NCBI RefSeq assembly: GCF_040685555.1
Contig: NZ_JBFBIK010000003.1
Span: 110,369-174,368, forward strand
Source: Sphaerisporangium sp040685555
GTDB taxonomy: Bacteria; Actinomycetota; Actinomycetes; Streptosporangiales; Streptosporangiaceae
Length of the DNA stretch: 64,000 bases
Reading direction: 5' to 3'
Positions 61,989 to 64,000 of the stretch are shown one piece after another (within the stretch, counting starts at the first letter, position 1; each line of letters opens with the position of its first letter). The notes under the pieces are model-generated. The model was not told where the DNA came from. It saw only the letters and a program-made list of their open reading frames with translations, and did not search any database. Made by a program: the position numbers and the translations under genes.

Positions 61989-63335
61989 ATGACCCCTTCC
62001 CTCCGCAGAAAGCTCGCCTACTGCTCCTTTTGCGGAGTGAACGAGCTGGCCGCCGTCCCCCTCATCACCGGCACGGGCACGGCCATCTGCGTCGACTGCG
62101 CCAAGGCGGGCATCGCCGCGGTCGAGGGGCGGCGCAGGAGAAGGAACACCTCCGGCAGGCTCACCCCCTCGATGCTGCTGGCCCGGCTGGACGAGCACGT
62201 CATCGCCCAGGGGGCGGCCAAGAGGGCGCTGAGCGTGGCCGTCTACAACCACTTCAAGAGGATCGGGAAGATCGGCGAGCGGTCCCAGCCGTCTGATCGG
62301 CCGGCCAGGCTCGCCAAGTCCAACATCCTCATGGCCGGGCCCTCCGGGACCGGCAAGACCCTCCTCGCCGAGACCCTCGCCGTGACCCTGGGCGTGCCGT
62401 TCGTGGTCGCCGACGTCACCTCGATCACGCAGGCCGGGTACGCGGGCGAGGACACCGAGTCCATCTTCCGCCGCCTGGTCACCGCCGCCGACGGCGACGT
62501 CGCCGCCGCCCAGCACGGCATCGTGTTCCTCGACGAGGTCGACAAGCTCGCCAAGCGGGAGGCCGGGGCGCTCGACGTCTCGGGAGAAGGCGTGCAGCAG
62601 AGCCTCCTGAAGGTGCTGGAGGGCACCGAGGTGTCCCTGGCCACCCGGAGCGGCGCCGACGGGCCCGCCGGATCCGAGGCCAGGAGGATGGACACCTCCA
62701 ACATCCTGTTCATCGCCGGCGGCGCCTTCGTGGGCCTGGACGAGATCGTCGCCGAACGCGGCAACTCCCGGGGCATCGGCTTCGGCGCGAGGGTCGTGCC
62801 CGATCCGGAGACCACCACCGACGCCGAACCCCAGGACCTGATCTCCTACGGCCTGCTCCCCGAGTTCGTCGGCCGGTTCCCCGTGGTCGTCCAGCTCGAA
62901 CAGCTCGGCCTGGCGGAGCTGCGCCGGATCATCTCCGAGCCCGTCGACTCCCTGCTCGCCCAGTACGAGGAGCTCTTCCGGCTCGACGGGCATGTGCTCT
63001 CGTTCACCGAGGAGGCACTGACGGCGGTCGCCGAGAGCGCGCAGAGCAGGCAGACGGGGGCCAGAGGGCTGCGGGCGATCCTGGAGAGCACGCTGCTCGG
63101 GCTGATGTTCCACAGCCCCGACTGGGACCCGGGCCAGCGCCTGGTCGTGGAGGCCCGGCACATCACGGCCGCCGTCGCCGCGGACTCCGCGATGCCGGCC
63201 CCCGCACCCGCCTCCCCCGAGGGAGAGGCACAGACGTCCCCGTCCTTCGAGGCGGGGCCGAACCGAGAACACACCGAACGGCGGGCTCCGCTTCCGCGTG
63301 TCGTGCAGGCCGTGGCTCCCGGCCGTCCGGTGTGA
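61989..63335 (+). CDS. ClpX-like AAA+ unfoldase, divergent paralogue
   Basis: 448 residues. An N-terminal zinc-binding domain (C12, C15, C34, C37) is followed by the AAA+ core: Walker A GPSGTGKT (117-124), pore loop GYAGED (150-155, usually GYVGED), Walker B FLDEVDK (180-186) and DVSGEGVQQSLLKVLEG. GIGFGARV holds the ClpP-binding IGF loop, and the sensor FVGRFPV is present. The RKH loop that grips ssrA-type tags (GGRKHPH in normal ClpX) is replaced near 216-233 by a Gly/Ala-rich stretch. It is therefore probably a ClpP partner with different substrates. Confidence 0.88.
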   Translation: MTPSLRRKLAYCSFCGVNELAAVPLITGTGTAICVDCAKAGIAAVEGRRRRRNTSGRLTPSMLLARLDEHVIAQGAAKRALSVAVYNHFKRIGKIGERSQPSDRPARLAKSNILMAGPSGTGKTLLAETLAVTLGVPFVVADVTSITQAGYAGEDTESIFRRLVTAADGDVAAAQHGIVFLDEVDKLAKREAGALDVSGEGVQQSLLKVLEGTEVSLATRSGADGPAGSEARRMDTSNILFIAGGAFVGLDEIVAERGNSRGIGFGARVVPDPETTTDAEPQDLISYGLLPEFVGRFPVVVQLEQLGLAELRRIISEPVDSLLAQYEELFRLDGHVLSFTEEALTAVAESAQSRQTGARGLRAILESTLLGLMFHSPDWDPGQRLVVEARHITAAVAADSAMPAPAPASPEGEAQTSPSFEAGPNREHTERRAPLPRVVQAVAPGRPV

Positions 63336-63342
63336 ACCGCCA

Positions 63343-63359
63343 CCCACGTTAAACGTGGG
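63343..63359. promoter_or_regulatory. 17-base perfect palindrome between the ClpX-like gene and the next gene
   Basis: CCCACGTT, one central A, AACGTGGG. It sits 8 bases after the ClpX stop and 18 before the next start, upstream of AGGAGG. It could be an operator or a short hairpin. Confidence 0.5.
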
Positions 63360-63376
63360 AACAGCAGGAGGAAACC

Positions 63377-63955
63377 ATGAGTACCCCCCAGATCGTCAAC
63401 CCGCTCCCCCGGCAGACCGAGTTCCCCCCGGTCGCGGACGTGGAATTCCAGCAGTCCGAGCTGAACATCCCGATCGTCGCCGACGGCGAGGTCAAGGAGA
63501 TCCTCAAGATGTCGGCCGTCCTGCGCCTGGACCGGGGCGCTCCCCTCACCAACGCCGGTGGCCACCGGCAGTTCGAGTTCGCCATCGAGCAGTGGGAAGT
63601 GGCCGGCTTCTCCGAACTGTTCGGCGAGTACGTCACCATCACCCTGTCCGACACCCCCCAGCCGCGCAGCCTGGCCATCGCGCAGCAGGCGGCGGCCGAC
63701 TACCCGGCGATCATCGTCTACAACGCCATCTTCGACGTCTACGTGGGCAAGCGCCGCGTGGCCGAGAAGGTCACCGGCCTCGGTGTCGGCGTGGACGCCT
63801 ACGAGGTCCCCCCGCGCGTGAACATCCAGTTCCAGAAGGCGTTCCCGCTCGGCCCCGGCATCGAGGCCAGCGCGGGCGCGTGCGCCGAGGAGACCGCCCT
63901 CACCGAGGGTGAGTTCACCGCCAGGGCCGACGAGTTCCGTCAGCTGCGCGCCTAG
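63377..63955 (+). CDS. Conserved protein of unknown function next to the ClpX paralogue
   Basis: 192 residues; I do not recognise the family with confidence. It has no signal peptide or membrane segment. The sequence alternates beta-rich segments (HRQFEFAIEQWEVAGFSELFGEYVTITLSD, AIIVYNAIFDVYVGKRRVAEKV), predicting a sandwich-like fold, and ends with an acidic tail. AGGAGG precedes the ATG at 63377. It is 41 bases after the ClpX-like gene, so it may be an adaptor or substrate of it (inference). Confidence 0.65.
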   Translation: MSTPQIVNPLPRQTEFPPVADVEFQQSELNIPIVADGEVKEILKMSAVLRLDRGAPLTNAGGHRQFEFAIEQWEVAGFSELFGEYVTITLSDTPQPRSLAIAQQAAADYPAIIVYNAIFDVYVGKRRVAEKVTGLGVGVDAYEVPPRVNIQFQKAFPLGPGIEASAGACAEETALTEGEFTARADEFRQLRA

Positions 63956-63965
63956 CGGTGAACCG

Positions 63966-63982
63966 CGGCGACCGGGTCGCCG
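63966..63982 (+). terminator. GC-rich inverted repeat after the last gene
   Basis: CGGCGACC (63966-63973) and GGTCGCCG (63975-63982) around a single base. It could end transcription of the ClpX pair, but there is no T-run. Confidence 0.4.
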
Positions 63983-64000
63983 GCAAGTGACAGGGGGCCC

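Overview
The window looks like chromosomal DNA of a GC-rich filamentous actinobacterium, most likely in the Streptosporangiales or close to them (inference). The evidence is high GC with a strong third-position bias, many GTG starts, twin-arginine secreted enzymes, a CvnABCD conservon, two whiJ/abaA-type regulatory loci (XRE-DUF5753, DUF397, anti-sigma-like ATPase), a subtilisin-inhibitor protein and a GH19 chitinase. I see no rRNA, tRNA, CRISPR array or complete insertion sequence.

Layout. 1-7.5 kb: surface polysaccharide genes (three glycosyltransferases, a UDP-sugar dehydrogenase and a UDP-GlcNAc 2-epimerase, which together could make UDP-ManNAcA). 7.6-12.6 kb: an ATPase gene with an in-frame stop, a chitinase, a DHA2-type exporter and a VOC protein. 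12.4-15.0 kb: regulatory module 1. 15.0-19.4 kb: an ArsR/MFS divergent pair, then a low-GC AlbA_2/HATPase gene bracketed by a 52-bp duplication. 19.5-23.1 kb: hemerythrin-like and pentapeptide proteins, and a secreted subtilase next to a subtilisin inhibitor. 23.2-26.0 kb: a run of broken genes. 26.0-27.8 kb: a methyltransferase and a small secreted crystallin-like protein. 27.8-33.4 kb: a membrane-bound, cysteine-type formate dehydrogenase operon and a truncated PEP-mutase gene. 33.4-38.4 kb: a flotillin/NfeD pair, a flavin amine oxidase and an SDR. 38.5-42.5 kb: the conservon, followed by a possible small RNA. 42.8-46.5 kb: gene remnants and regulatory module 2, a mirror image of module 1. 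46.5-52.7 kb: an orphan roadblock protein, a membrane protein, the xylose genes xylB-xylA with a divergent ROK regulator, a VOC protein and a STAS protein. 53-61.8 kb: a DsbA-like protein, a multicopper oxidase, a styrene-monooxygenase-like flavoprotein, a DyP peroxidase with an HxlR regulator, an ABC1-type kinase and a VOC protein. 62-64 kb: a divergent ClpX paralogue and an unknown partner.

How the genes work together. The clearest units are the WecB/WecC glycan set, the three-subunit formate dehydrogenase, xylA-xylB with the ROK repressor, the four-gene conservon, and the two divergent XRE-DUF397 / zinc-motif-ATPase modules. The modules share gene order, protein motifs, a 14-base leader and a 9-base upstream motif, so they are probably paralogous switches. 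A second theme is decay. At least seven places show truncated, frameshifted or fused gene pieces lying against each other, which suggests frequent small deletions in this accessory part of the chromosome. Domain assignments come from recognising motifs by eye; no database search was run.
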